Assembly: GCF_026240635.1 (NCBI RefSeq)
Contig: NZ_CP110848.1
Span: 3,243,741-3,307,740, forward strand
DNA: 64,000 nt
Direction: 5' to 3'
From: Trichothermofontia sichuanensis B231
Lineage (GTDB): Bacteria > Cyanobacteriota > Cyanobacteriia > B231
Notes under the pieces: generated by a model
What the model saw: the letters and a program-made list of their open reading frames with translations, nothing else
Told to the model about the DNA's origin: nothing
Databases searched by the model: none
Program-made: the position numbers and the translations under genes
Shown: positions 37,317 through 45,550 of the stretch, piece by piece
How the letters are laid out: each line of letters begins with the position of its first letter
Numbering within the stretch: position 1 is the first letter of the stretch

Positions 37317-38024
37317 TTACATTTCTCGCACGATCGGCTGGCCGTCTTTGACTTCGCCAATTAACACCAGATCGGTCACACCTACAAACAGGCCATTTTC
37401 CAATACCCCAGGAATGTTGTTTAATTCTTTCTCCAAAGTTGCCGGATCGTCAATGCGATCGAACTTCACATCAATCACAAAATTACCCTGATCGGTGATG
37501 ACTGGGCCGGCCTTTTTCACCCCCATCCGCAGTTGGGGTTGCCCTCCCAATTTAGTAATGGCTCGCATCACGGGCGTCATCGCCAGGGGTAACACTTCCA
37601 CGGGCAGCAGAAAGGTTGAACCGAGGCGATCAACAATTTTAGAACTGTCTACGACAACGATAAAATACTCGGCCAGGGTATCCACGATTTTCTCGCGGGT
37701 ATGGGCGGCACCGCCCCCCTTGATCAGGTTTTTATGCGGATCAACTTCATCGGCCCCATCGATCGCCAAATCAATCTTTTCCACTTCATCCAGGGTGGTA
37801 AGGGGAATGCCGTATTCCTTAGCAAGGACAATGGCCTGGAAAGAGGTGGGAATGCCCTTAATGTCCTTGAGATCACCCGCTCGCAACCGTTCACCAATAG
37901 ATTGAATCGCGTAGGCCGTCGTTGAACCCGTGCCCAAGCCCACGATCATGCCCGATTGCACGCGATCGGCGGCTGCCTTGCCCACGGCTTGTTTCATTAA
38001 GGTAACGGGATCAGTTGTTGTCAT
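37317..38024 (-). CDS. rpiA: Ribose-5-phosphate isomerase A
   Basis: Interconverts ribose-5-P and ribulose-5-P; essential for the Calvin cycle and pentose phosphate pathway. 235 residues with [12 protein letters not shown] (residues ~26-37, phosphate loop), [12 protein letters not shown] (catalytic Asp region), [13 protein letters not shown] (catalytic Lys/Glu region) and a C-terminal ENGLFVG segment. The start is ATG 38024 with GGAGAGG eight bases upstream. An in-frame upstream start (38039) lacks support. A 202-bp copy of bases 37774-37975 exists at 59683-59884 (see that entry). Confidence 0.96.
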   Translation of the reverse strand: MTTTDPVTLMKQAVGKAAADRVQSGMIVGLGTGSTTAYAIQSIGERLRAGDLKDIKGIPTSFQAIVLAKEYGIPLTTLDEVEKIDLAIDGADEVDPHKNLIKGGGAAHTREKIVDTLAEYFIVVVDSSKIVDRLGSTFLLPVEVLPLAMTPVMRAITKLGGQPQLRMGVKKAGPVITDQGNFVIDVKFDRIDDPATLEKELNNIPGVLENGLFVGVTDLVLIGEVKDGQPIVREM

Positions 38025-38169
38025 AGTGTACCTCTCCAATGCGTCTCTAGTGTGTCAAGACATGACTGCTAATGCGTCGTCATTAAGCATACGCAATCAC
38101 GAACCCGGCGTCGCCACCCAGAGACTCTACCCTGTACGCCGCCTATATCCGTGTCTTGGGCCAACCCCC

Positions 38170-38829
38170 TTATACCAATCGCTGCGCCAGAATTTTGGTC
38201 ATATTGGGGATCGCGGCGGCAATGACTTGGGGTTGGGGCGTGGTTACCTGCCAGCTTTTGCGCTGGGATAGGTGGTCTGACCATGCCTGAAGCCGAGGAT
38301 AGGCATCCAGTGCCCACCCCAACATGGGTAAGGCGGTGACCAGGGTACCTGCCACAATATCCGCCAGAGTAAAACTTGGTCCCACCAGATAGGGGTGATG
38401 CTCTGTTAACAGATCCTCGTAAAATTGCAGCACCATTGTAATGCGCTGGTGAGCTTGCTCCAACTTCGGAGTTGCCACCTCTAGGCCCACTAAGGACCCA
38501 GTTAACGGCAGGGTTGCGGGTTGAAACTCATTGACGGCTAGCATTGCCACCATGCGCACTAAGGCGATCGCCTGACTGTCACGGGGCATCAGTGCCGGGG
38601 ACGGATATTGGGCCTCTAAATAATCCAAAATCGCCAGTGACTCCAGGACACGAAATCCCTCGTCGATGATAACTGGCACCCGTTGAAACGGGTTAATGGC
38701 CATAAAGTCAGCCTCAAACTGATCGCCATCGAGCTTGACTAGAATTGGCTCAAAAGGAATTTCCTTTTCCAGCAGCGTCACCCAAACTCGACGCGCATTC
38801 ACCAAAACCGGATTGTAATAGAACTGCAA
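38170..38829 (-). CDS. Glutathione S-transferase family protein
   Basis: 219 residues. The thioredoxin-like N-domain (MQFYYNPVLVNARRVWVTLL, FQRVPVIIDEGFRVLESLAI with the cis-Pro and Glu-Ser glutathione-binding motif) is followed by an all-helical C-domain (HPYLVGPSFTLADIVAGTLV, the conserved N-capping Ser/Asp). It probably conjugates or reduces electrophiles with glutathione; the substrate is unknown. It is divergent from nothing nearby and reads towards rpiA on the same strand with a 145-base gap. Confidence 0.92.
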   Translation of the reverse strand: MQFYYNPVLVNARRVWVTLLEKEIPFEPILVKLDGDQFEADFMAINPFQRVPVIIDEGFRVLESLAILDYLEAQYPSPALMPRDSQAIALVRMVAMLAVNEFQPATLPLTGSLVGLEVATPKLEQAHQRITMVLQFYEDLLTEHHPYLVGPSFTLADIVAGTLVTALPMLGWALDAYPRLQAWSDHLSQRKSWQVTTPQPQVIAAAIPNMTKILAQRLV

Positions 38830-38895
38830 CAGCTGTTTGATCCTTATTGATCTTTGCGTAATGGATAACCCAGATGGGTCAGACTCTTATCCTAC

Positions 38896-39018
38896 CGGGT
38901 GCATCTCACTGGTGCGGCCCTCACCCTAAATCCCTCTCCCGCTCTGGGAGAGGGACTGGCAAATCAGGCTCCCCTTCTCCCCACTTGGGAGAAGGGGTTG
39001 GGGGATGAGGGCCGCATC
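38896..39018. repeat. Family C repeats in the GST–pdxJ gap
   Basis: GGGTGCATCTCACTGGTGCG, CCCTCACCCTAAATCCCTCTCCC-GCTC-TGGGAGAGGGA, and a second palindrome CCCCTTCTCCCCACTTGGGAGAAGGGG, both ending in GATGAGGGCCGCA-type sequence. They could act as strong hairpins after pdxJ or before the GST gene. Confidence 0.65.
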
Positions 39019-39113
39019 TTGCCCAACTGAGCTGCTCCCTATCCTACCTGCTCCAGATGGGCGGGTTTAGAACTGTTGTTGGTTGCCGCGAAAGATGCGG
39101 GTGCAACCCGCCC

Positions 39114-39833
39114 CTACCCTCCTCGCATGGCTTGTTTCATTTCCCGTACTGCCCGCTCCATGCCCACTAATGCGGCCCGACTGACGATCGTGTGCCCGAT
39201 ATTTAACTCCTCCATGCCGGGGATACAGGCCACGGGATAGACATTCCAATAGGTAAGGCCGTGTCCCGCATTCACCCGCAGGCCGAGGGCAATCGCCTGT
39301 TCACAGCCTGTGGTCAACACCTGTAATTCCCGCGCCTGGCTAGGTTCATCTTTGGCTTCGGCATAGGGACCCGTATGCAGTTCGATGAATTTGGCCCCGA
39401 TCGCAGCGGCTGCCTGAATTTGGGTTACATCGGCATCGATAAAGAGACTGACGGGGATACCTGCATCCTGTAGGGTTGTCACCACCTGACGGAGGCGATC
39501 GGGCTGACTGGCGACATCTAGACCGCCCTCGGTCGTCACCTCTTCGCGGCGTTCAGGGACGAGGGTGACATAATCCGGTTTAACATCAAGGGCGATCGCC
39601 ACCATTTCATCCGTCGCCGCCATTTCCAGATTCAGGTGAGTCCGCACGGTCTGGCGCAGCAGCCGGATATCCCGGTCCTGGATATGCCGCCGATCTTCGC
39701 GCAAATGCGCCGTAATGCCATCGGCACCTGCCAATTCAGCTAAGACTGCCGCTGCGATGGGGTCCGGCTCCACCGTCCGCCGGGCCTGCCGGATTGTCGC
39801 TATGTGATCGATATTGACACCTAGGGTTGGCAC
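39114..39833 (-). CDS. pdxJ: Pyridoxine 5'-phosphate synthase
   Basis: Last ring-forming step of DXP-dependent vitamin B6 synthesis (from 1-deoxyxylulose-5-P and 3-amino-2-oxopropyl phosphate). 239 residues; a TIM barrel with [13 protein letters not shown] (N-terminus), [31 protein letters not shown] and [14 protein letters not shown] phosphate-binding loops. All catalytic segments are present. It is a single gene with repeats on its downstream side. Confidence 0.96.
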   Translation of the reverse strand: MPTLGVNIDHIATIRQARRTVEPDPIAAAVLAELAGADGITAHLREDRRHIQDRDIRLLRQTVRTHLNLEMAATDEMVAIALDVKPDYVTLVPERREEVTTEGGLDVASQPDRLRQVVTTLQDAGIPVSLFIDADVTQIQAAAAIGAKFIELHTGPYAEAKDEPSQARELQVLTTGCEQAIALGLRVNAGHGLTYWNVYPVACIPGMEELNIGHTIVSRAALVGMERAVREMKQAMRGG

Positions 39834-40010
39834 CTCACACCTCCTGATTGCACTGCCCGCTTATCATTCCTTATCACTCATACCAAAAACAGCCGCAGCC
39901 CTTATCCCCGATGCAGGGAATTGTGGTCCGTGCCGCAACTGAAACTGGGTTAATCGTACCCTTAAGAGCAGTGAGGAAGGCGAAACGAGCGCAGAGACTC
40001 GCCTCACGCC

Positions 40011-40805
40011 TCACGTCTCATTTTCCTCACTCCTCGTGGTTGACGCATCGGGCGATCGCCATACCCCCGTCACCATTGGGACAAAGTGCACCGGGATTGT
40101 CGTCTCACAGCTAACCCCTGCTGGCGTGCGAGTAATCACCTGAATGTCCTGCTGCCATTGGCCCACCGGGATCACCAGCCGACCCGTGGGGGCCAATTGT
40201 TCGACTAAGGCCGGCGGGATCTCACGGGGGGCAGCGGTGACCACGATCGCATCATAGGGAGCATACTCCGGCCATCCCTGGTAACCATCCCCCACCCGGA
40301 TGTGGATATTGGTATAACCCAAATGTTGCAGAGTGGCCTGTGCCCGTTTCGCCAGGGCGGGGATCCGCTCAACGCTATAAACCTCACGGGCGAGTTCCGC
40401 CAGGATAGCTGTCTGGTAACCGGAGCCGGTGCCAATTTCCAGGACGATCGCGGTGGGGCTAATTTGGGCAACTGCCGTCATGTAGGCCACAATGTAGGGC
40501 TGGGAAATGGTTTGGCCCTGACTGATGGGTAGTGCCTGATCGGCATAAGCAGCAGGAAGCCATGCCGGATCAACAAACTGGTGGCGAGGAACACGCCGGA
40601 GAGCACCCAGGACACGCTCGTCCGTAACCCCCCGTTGGTAGATCTGCTGCTCGACCATTTGCAACCGCCGCAGCTTGAGTTCAGGTTCCAGGCTAACTCC
40701 CGCCTGCCGGCGGGTCGCTGTGGTGGGAGAGGACGATCGCCGCGGGTCGCTACCGGAAAACCGCCACGGCGTATTACCTGCAAATAAAGCTTGTAAGAGC
40801 ACCAT
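40011..40805 (-). CDS. pcm: Protein-L-isoaspartate O-methyltransferase
   Basis: Methylates isoaspartyl residues of aged proteins using S-adenosylmethionine, starting their repair. 264 residues: an extra ~45-residue Ser/Arg-rich N-terminus, then VEQQIYQRGVTDERVLGAL, ISQGQTISQPYIVAYM (substrate loop), VLEIGTGSGYQTAILA (SAM motif I) and LVIPVG. Typical Pcm is 205-225 residues, so the first ~45 codons are an extension or the true start is further in. The ATG at 40805 follows AGGTGA, within a tandem 15-bp duplication that carries a second AGGTGA-ATG. Confidence 0.94.
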   Translation of the reverse strand: MVLLQALFAGNTPWRFSGSDPRRSSSPTTATRRQAGVSLEPELKLRRLQMVEQQIYQRGVTDERVLGALRRVPRHQFVDPAWLPAAYADQALPISQGQTISQPYIVAYMTAVAQISPTAIVLEIGTGSGYQTAILAELAREVYSVERIPALAKRAQATLQHLGYTNIHIRVGDGYQGWPEYAPYDAIVVTAAPREIPPALVEQLAPTGRLVIPVGQWQQDIQVITRTPAGVSCETTIPVHFVPMVTGVWRSPDASTTRSEENET

Positions 40806-40832
40806 GTCACCTCATCCCATGTCACCTCATCC
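40803..40832 (-). repeat. Tandem 15-bp repeat duplicating the pcm ribosome site and start codon
   Basis: CATGTCACCTCATCC occurs twice in a row; on the minus strand each copy is GGATGAGGTGACATG. The outer ATG (40820) is followed by GGA TGA, a two-codon frame; the inner one is the pcm start. The wider gap 40833-41225 contains GC-rich inverted segments around 40985-41045 but no gene that I can support. Confidence 0.8.
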
Positions 40833-41225
40833 CTGTTACTCAGACTTAGCCGTTGGTCACATGCCCGCTTGCATCCCGGAACGGAGTGCTCCAGCCAACC
40901 TTTGACCAACGTGGTCGGGCATTTATCACCGCTGGCTGCTTGCCATCGTCCCTCTGCTCGTTTCACCCATACTTGATGCCGAGGCGCTCCCCTTAAGGGA
41001 ATACCCGCTGCGCAGACTGCTCCTAGAGGGAAGGAGAGGCGGGGGATGGAACCTCGATCGCGGCATCGTGCTCCCTTCCCACCCTCAAGCCTCGGAATCG
41101 CGCTGCTCTGACTTGAGGTGCCTCTCCCGGTCAACCTAACACAACCAATCCAAACCGTTATTCATCAAACCGTTATTCATCAAGTGGGTGATGCCAGCCC
41201 CTAGGACCGTGATATCTAAACGGCC

Positions 41226-41357
41226 CTAGCTGCTTCTGCGTCCTGCATAGCTACCCCGATCGCGGTACCGGAACAGCGGGGTTGCATAGCGCCGCATGGG
41301 GCGAACCGATGCTTGCCAACCTGGCAGGGGTTGCTTCAACGCCCGACGCATTTTCAT
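41226..41357 (-). CDS. Small Arg-rich protein with a strong ribosome binding site
   Basis: 43 codons from ATG 41357, beginning MKMRRALKQPLPGWQASVRP and ending RYRDRGSYAGRRSS. AGGAGG lies nine bases upstream of the ATG, one of the best ribosome sites in the window. The product is very basic (about ten Arg), without membrane segments or Cys. No family is recognised; it could bind nucleic acid. The frame extends upstream but without a comparable start. The region 41358-41549 on the plus strand is the probable promoter area of both this gene and the peroxiredoxin gene. Confidence 0.5.
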   Translation of the reverse strand: MKMRRALKQPLPGWQASVRPMRRYATPLFRYRDRGSYAGRRSS

Positions 41358-41549
41358 CTCTTCGCCTCCTGGATTGAGTAGTTGGCAAAGCGGTCGTCTT
41401 GTGTTTGCTTGGGGGCAAATGCACGCTTCCCCCTCCTCCCACGGCAAGCAATCCTTTGACTTTTATCAAAACGTTATATTGCTTTATCTCTATTTTAGCA
41501 GATTTTTTCACGGCTGTCTTGGGAGCACTCTGGACAAGCGGCGATCGTC

Positions 41550-41564
41550 CCTTAACAATCAGCA
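41550..41564 (+). promoter_or_regulatory. 15-bp motif shared by both peroxiredoxin upstream regions
   Basis: CCTTAACAATCAGCA lies here, 51 bases before the PrxQ start, and identically at 44686-44700, 88 bases before the AhpC-type start. It is a candidate common regulatory element; the role is inferred. Confidence 0.45.
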
Positions 41565-41615
41565 ACAAATTGTGTCAGGATCACTTCTAGATAGATTGAA
41601 ATCGGAGTGAATGCT

Positions 41616-42053
41616 ATGCCATTGTCTGTTGGTGTCCAAGCACCTAACTTTACTGCGAAGGACTCGGAGGGGAATACCGTTTCCCTCAGCGACTTTGCTG
41701 GTAAGACCGTGGTTCTTTACTTCTATCCCAAGGACGATACGCCTGGTTGCACCAAAGAAGCCCAAAGCTTCCGGGACAGCTACGAGGAGTACCAAGGCAA
41801 GGACATGGTGGTCGTCGGTGTAAGCCAGGATGACGAAGCCTCTCACAAGTTATTCAAGGAGAAATACGGTTTGCCCTTTACCCTGCTAGCCGATGTCGAT
41901 GGGGCCATTAGCAAAGCCTATGATGTCGATGGCGGGGGTTATTCCAAGCGAGTGACCTACGTGATCGATGGCACCGGGAAAATCACCTATGTTGATACCA
42001 GTGTCAAGACAGACACCCACGCCAAAGACATTCTGGCGGTCACCCAAGCCTAA
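41616..42053 (+). CDS. Peroxiredoxin, BCP/PrxQ type (1-Cys variant)
   Basis: 145-residue thiol peroxidase. The thioredoxin fold has the peroxidatic Cys45 in YPKDDTPGCTKEAQSFRD. In most PrxQ proteins the resolving Cys is five residues further on; here that position is Gln50, and no other Cys is seen, so it should work as a one-Cys enzyme reduced by an external thiol. GVSQDDEASHKLFKEKYGLP and the C-terminal VTYVIDGTGKI are standard. ATG 41616 follows GGAG with good spacing; an in-frame GTG three codons upstream is less likely. The probable role is reduction of hydroperoxides around the photosynthetic membranes. Confidence 0.94.
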   Translation: MPLSVGVQAPNFTAKDSEGNTVSLSDFAGKTVVLYFYPKDDTPGCTKEAQSFRDSYEEYQGKDMVVVGVSQDDEASHKLFKEKYGLPFTLLADVDGAISKAYDVDGGGYSKRVTYVIDGTGKITYVDTSVKTDTHAKDILAVTQA

Positions 42054-42316
42054 TCATTGCCTTGCCCTTGCTTGCGGTCAGTCGCATCGGATTTTTTCCC
42101 GGAATCTGTGAGCAAACAGACTGACCAACATTTGGGAACCTCGATAATTGGGGTGGGCGGCTCTGCCGCCTACCTTAACCCTTTATGATTGCGTGAACAC
42201 GGTTGCGGAAATCGGAAATTTGAATTTTTCGAGGTGCCCATTCGGGAAATTGTCAATCAGTTCAAAGGTGATCGCCATTGTATTGCGATCGAGCATTGAT
42301 TGATCGTAATCGATTG

Positions 42317-42432
42317 TATAGTCATTGCAATTTAGACTGAAACAGCACCCTCACCCTCAGTCCCTCTCCCAGAGGAGGAGAGGAGAGTGAAAAACTGTAA
42401 AAACTGTATTGTTCTTATTTGGATTGACCATA
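42317..42432 (+). mobile_element. Family B miniature element, copy 4
   Basis: TATAGTCATTGCAATTTAGA at left, CCCTCTCCC-AGAGG core shortened, a small duplication AAAACTGTAAAAACTGTATT, and GGATTGACCATA at right; 116 bp. Same orientation as the copy at 26791. Confidence 0.7.
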
Positions 42433-42923
42433 ATTACATTTAATTACATAATTACATTAATTACATAATTAATCGTAATCATTAATTATTATGGCTGATA
42501 GATATCACCACTAACAAGAAGGGACCCAGCGATATTCCTGGATCCCCTCAATCATCAATCAAATTCAGACTACAAACTAACGCGGAATTAGAGGAATACA
42601 ATCAGACTGTTAACTCATACTAGGGTTTACTACGATCGCAACTCTATCCTGCTAACTTACCCACTCTCTGGTCTTCTAGACCTTTAGTTTGGCCTTTTAC
42701 TTAAGATATTCTAGAAAGCAAGGGAGACACGTCAAAAATCTCAAGCAATAAGCCACATGCCTAATTTTTGGGAACTCACAAGAGGAGTTGCTCTTGACTT
42801 AGAGCCGGCGGCACAAACTCTAAATCATTTGGTTGAAAGCCTTTTGTTTGCCTTCCTTGTGCCTACTTTTAAACTAGCACTAACCATCCAGTTGTAGAGC
42901 ACTAATTTAACAAAGTTCACAAT

Positions 42924-43030
42924 TATGGTCAATCTCAATAAGAGCGATACAGTTTTTCACGCCCCTCTCCCGCTCTGGGAGAGGGGCTGGAGGGGAGGGC
43001 GCTGTTTCAGCCTAAATTGCAATGACTATA
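42924..43030 (-). mobile_element. Family B miniature element, copy 5
   Basis: TATGGTCAATCTCAATAAGA at left, CCCCTCTCCCGCTCTGGGAGAGGGG core, CCTAAATTGCAATGACTATA at right; 107 bp, opposite orientation to the copy at 42317. Confidence 0.7.
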
Positions 43031-43094
43031 CTGGCTACCCCAGGAGCAGATCCCTAATGACCCTAATGGTTAGGGACCGTGATCAGGTGTCCAG

Positions 43095-43454
43095 TTATGG
43101 CCTGCCGACCGACGGCGAGCATCCCGCTTGCCCGAAGGCACTAGAGGAAGTACAAGGGACCAGCGATCGCGGCTGCTCATACAGGTCGACACTCACCTGT
43201 TCCGCCACCAGCCAAATCACAAACAGCAGACTCGCGCCAGACAGATGCAGGGAGGGGGGCGCAACCGACTGCCCCACCGGCTGATGGGCAAGTAGGGGAA
43301 GTGGATAGCCCCGTGTAGCCGTTGCAGCAGCGCGATCGCCTCCCCCTAACCCAGGCGCTGCTGCAGCGGATGTGCCCCCAAGTCCCTCAGCAGCCAGCGT
43401 GGGATGGGAGGCCACCAGCCCCAGCAGGAGGCAAGCCACCAGACGAATAGCCAT
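43095..43454 (-). CDS. Possible secreted small protein
   Basis: 119 codons from ATG 43454. The N-terminus MAIRLVACLLLGLVASHPTL followed by AAEG looks like a signal peptide, then a Gly/Ala-rich stretch and one more hydrophobic segment (LSGASLLFVIWLVAEQVSVD). No family is recognised and there is no good ribosome site. It is divergent from the DUF4346 gene. Confidence 0.35.
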   Translation of the reverse strand: MAIRLVACLLLGLVASHPTLAAEGLGGTSAAAAPGLGGGDRAAATATRGYPLPLLAHQPVGQSVAPPSLHLSGASLLFVIWLVAEQVSVDLYEQPRSLVPCTSSSAFGQAGCSPSVGRP

Positions 43455-43588
43455 ACCAGCACGACTCAAACGGCAGTGGGAAGGATAGGGATAAGGCATC
43501 GCACCAACCAGGGCAAACCAGGATAGGAGCACGGTCAATCAGGATAAAATAAAGGTTTGTTTTGTTTTGCACAATTACCCATGTTGAC

Positions 43589-43972
43589 ATGAATCAAACC
43601 CAAGAAGACCGTCGCGCTCTGGACGAACGCCTGTCGAAACGCTTTATCAAACTAGACCCCCAAGGCTATTTCTTGATTTACCTCGATCGCAACCAGGATT
43701 TGATCTGCGTGAAACACTTTACGAACGTGATTGATAATCGGGGTCTGGCCTGTGACCCAGAAACCGGTCAACCCCTACCAACAAAAGGCAAGGTTGAACG
43801 CCCGCCCAGCCACATCTATACGGGCCGTACGGCCAAGGAAATCTGTATCAAACTCTTTGAAGAGGCCGATCCCTGCCCCGTCTCCTACCTGGATCATGCC
43901 GCCTACTTGGGTCGGGAACTGGTACGGGCTGAAATTGCCCTGATCACGGGGCAAGAGTACATTCAGGATTAG
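43589..43972 (+). CDS. DUF4346 domain-containing protein
   Basis: 127-residue soluble protein matching the cyanobacterial DUF4346 family: KRFIKLDPQGYFLIYLDR (residues ~17-34), then HIYTGRTAKEICIKLFEE (~79-96) and LDHAAYLGRELVRAEIALIT (~104-123). In other organisms the domain is found attached to dihydropteroate-synthase-like proteins; the role alone is unknown. ATG 43589 is preferred over an in-frame TTG nine codons upstream. It ends 12 bases before the hydrolase gene, so the two form an operon. Confidence 0.85.
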   Translation: MNQTQEDRRALDERLSKRFIKLDPQGYFLIYLDRNQDLICVKHFTNVIDNRGLACDPETGQPLPTKGKVERPPSHIYTGRTAKEICIKLFEEADPCPVSYLDHAAYLGRELVRAEIALITGQEYIQD

Positions 43973-43984
43973 GGCAGACCAGTT

Positions 43985-44647
43985 ATGCCCAATCGCCAGT
44001 ATGTCTACCTGCATGGCTTTGCCTCTAGCCCCAACTCCGCCAAGGCAAAATATTTCCGCAGTCGTTTCCAAAGCGTGGGGGTCAGTCTCCAGATTCCCGA
44101 TCTCAATCAACCCAGCTTTACCGATCTCACCCTCACCCGCCAAATCCACCAGGTCGAAGCGTGCATTCAGGATGCGGCTGCCGTGACGCTGATCGGCTCC
44201 AGTTTGGGGGGCCTGACAGCAGCCTGGGTGGGCGAGCGCAATCCCCAGGTCGATCGCCTAGTCCTGCTAGCACCAGCCTTCGGCTTTTTAGCCCACTGGT
44301 TGCCGAAACTGGGGCCTGCCAAACTGCAACAGTGGCAGGCCCAACAGACGCTGCCCGTCTATCACTATGGCGCAAAAACCGAGTTACCCCTGAATTACCG
44401 CTTTATTGCCGATTTTTACGCTTACGACGATACCACCCTCCGCCGCCCCCTCCCCACCCTGATTCTGCATGGGATTCACGATGACACCATCCCCATAACC
44501 GCCAGCCACACCTACGCTCAGACCCGATCGTGGGTCACCCTCCAGGAACTTGACAGCGACCATACCCTTGCCAGCGTGATCTCGCAACTGTGGCAGGCCA
44601 CCTGCGCTTTTTGCGGCGATTTGCCAACCGCTGGATCAAAACCGTAG
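43985..44647 (+). CDS. YqiA/YcfP-family alpha/beta hydrolase
   Basis: 220 residues, an esterase-type fold: YVYLHGFASSPNSAKAKYFR (oxyanion side, ~6-25), nucleophile Ser in TLIGSSLGGLTAAWVGER (~69-86), acid in LILHGIHDDTIPITAS (~157-172) and catalytic His in ELDSDHTLAS (~190). All three triad residues are visible. The substrate is unknown; E. coli YqiA cleaves short acyl esters. It is downstream of the DUF4346 gene in the same operon. Confidence 0.9.
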   Translation: MPNRQYVYLHGFASSPNSAKAKYFRSRFQSVGVSLQIPDLNQPSFTDLTLTRQIHQVEACIQDAAAVTLIGSSLGGLTAAWVGERNPQVDRLVLLAPAFGFLAHWLPKLGPAKLQQWQAQQTLPVYHYGAKTELPLNYRFIADFYAYDDTTLRRPLPTLILHGIHDDTIPITASHTYAQTRSWVTLQELDSDHTLASVISQLWQATCAFCGDLPTAGSKP

Positions 44648-44685
44648 TCATAACGGTTATGAGTATGATAGAGTCAGTAACAGTT

Positions 44686-44700
44686 CCTTAACAATCAGCA
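44686..44700 (+). promoter_or_regulatory. Second copy of the 15-bp peroxiredoxin upstream motif
   Basis: CCTTAACAATCAGCA identical to 41550-41564. Between it and the gene lies a small hairpin (GGTGGGCACCGTGCCCATCC). Confidence 0.45.
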
Positions 44701-44788
44701 TTCGCTGGGTTGGGGGACGGTGGGCACCGTGCCCATCCCATTAAGACGCAGTGATGTTAACACCGTAATTTGCAAGGAGAGTAGACCG

Positions 44789-45391
44789 ATGACCCTGAAC
44801 AATGGTTGTTTGCGGGTGGGGCAACCAGCTCCCGACTTTACCGCCACCGCTGTGATTGATCAGGAATTCAAGACGATCAAGTTATCCGACTATCGCGGCA
44901 AATATGTCGTGCTCTTCTTCTATCCCCTCGACTTTACTTTTGTCTGCCCGACGGAAATTACTGCTTTTAGCGATCGCTACGATGCTTTTAAGCAACTGGG
45001 GACGGAAGTGCTGGGCGTATCTGTCGATAGTGAATTTTCTCATTTGGCCTGGATTCAAACTGATCGCAAGTCGGGTGGGGTCGGTGACCTGAACTATCCC
45101 CTCGTCTCTGATATCAAGAAGGAAATCAGCGCTGCCTACAACGTGCTCGACCCGGAAGCGGGGATTGCCCTACGCGGCCTGTTCATCATTGATAAGGATG
45201 GCATCATCCAACACGCAACGATCAACAACCTAGCCTTTGGTCGGAGTGTCGATGAAACCCTGCGGACCCTGCAAGCCATTCAGCACGTTCAATCTCACCC
45301 GGATGAAGTGTGCCCTGCTGGCTGGCAGCCTGGTGACCGGACCATGACACCTGACCCGGTCAAGTCGAAGGAATTCTTCGCTGCCGTTTAA
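44789..45391 (+). CDS. Typical 2-Cys peroxiredoxin (AhpC/TSA)
   Basis: 200 residues. Peroxidatic Cys53 in [17 protein letters not shown], resolving Cys in [11 protein letters not shown] near residue 172. The GGVG loop and an FF-type C-terminal helix (SKEFFAAV) resemble the hyperoxidation-sensitive eukaryotic/plastid class. It reduces H2O2 and alkyl hydroperoxides with thioredoxin. The start ATG 44789 has AAGGAGAG about eight bases upstream; the in-frame extension to 44720 lacks similarity. It is followed by a clear terminator. Confidence 0.96.
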   Translation: MTLNNGCLRVGQPAPDFTATAVIDQEFKTIKLSDYRGKYVVLFFYPLDFTFVCPTEITAFSDRYDAFKQLGTEVLGVSVDSEFSHLAWIQTDRKSGGVGDLNYPLVSDIKKEISAAYNVLDPEAGIALRGLFIIDKDGIIQHATINNLAFGRSVDETLRTLQAIQHVQSHPDEVCPAGWQPGDRTMTPDPVKSKEFFAAV

Positions 45392-45409
45392 TTCAGGACT
45401 GGAACACTG

Positions 45410-45441
45410 AGGGGGGGCTGTTTGGCCCCCTTGTTGTTTTT
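45410..45441 (+). terminator. Rho-independent terminator after the 2-Cys peroxiredoxin
   Basis: GGGGGGGC-TGTTTG-GCCCCC stem followed by TTGTTGTTTTT, 19 bases after the stop codon: the clearest intrinsic terminator in the window. Confidence 0.85.
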
Positions 45442-45550
45442 AGAGAGGACCGCTTGCTCTCTAGGTAACCAACCCCAGCTTAGTGTTAGGATGAGCCAAA
45501 ACTGCAATTTGAGGTGATCGGTTGAGCATCCCCCAAAGGGCCGGGAAACC

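Larger units (their letters stand above)
42054..43094. other. Kilobase-long gap with two family B elements
   Basis: No assured gene. Two family B copies in opposite orientation (42317 and 42924) enclose an AT-rich stretch with tandem AATTACAT-type units (42432-42490), a hairpin GGGACCCAG-CGATATTC-CTGGATCCC (42520-42545), and a 46-codon frame at 42757-42897 without a ribosome site. Confidence 0.6.

Noticed and set aside
40478-41134. 218-codon minus-strand frame upstream of and over pcm
   Set aside because: Its second half is an out-of-frame reading of pcm; the first half has no recognisable protein features.
42757-42897. 46-codon frame MPNFWELTRGVALDLEPAAQ... between family B elements
   Set aside because: Hydrophobic end looks protein-like, but there is no ribosome site and no other support; mentioned only as part of the gap.
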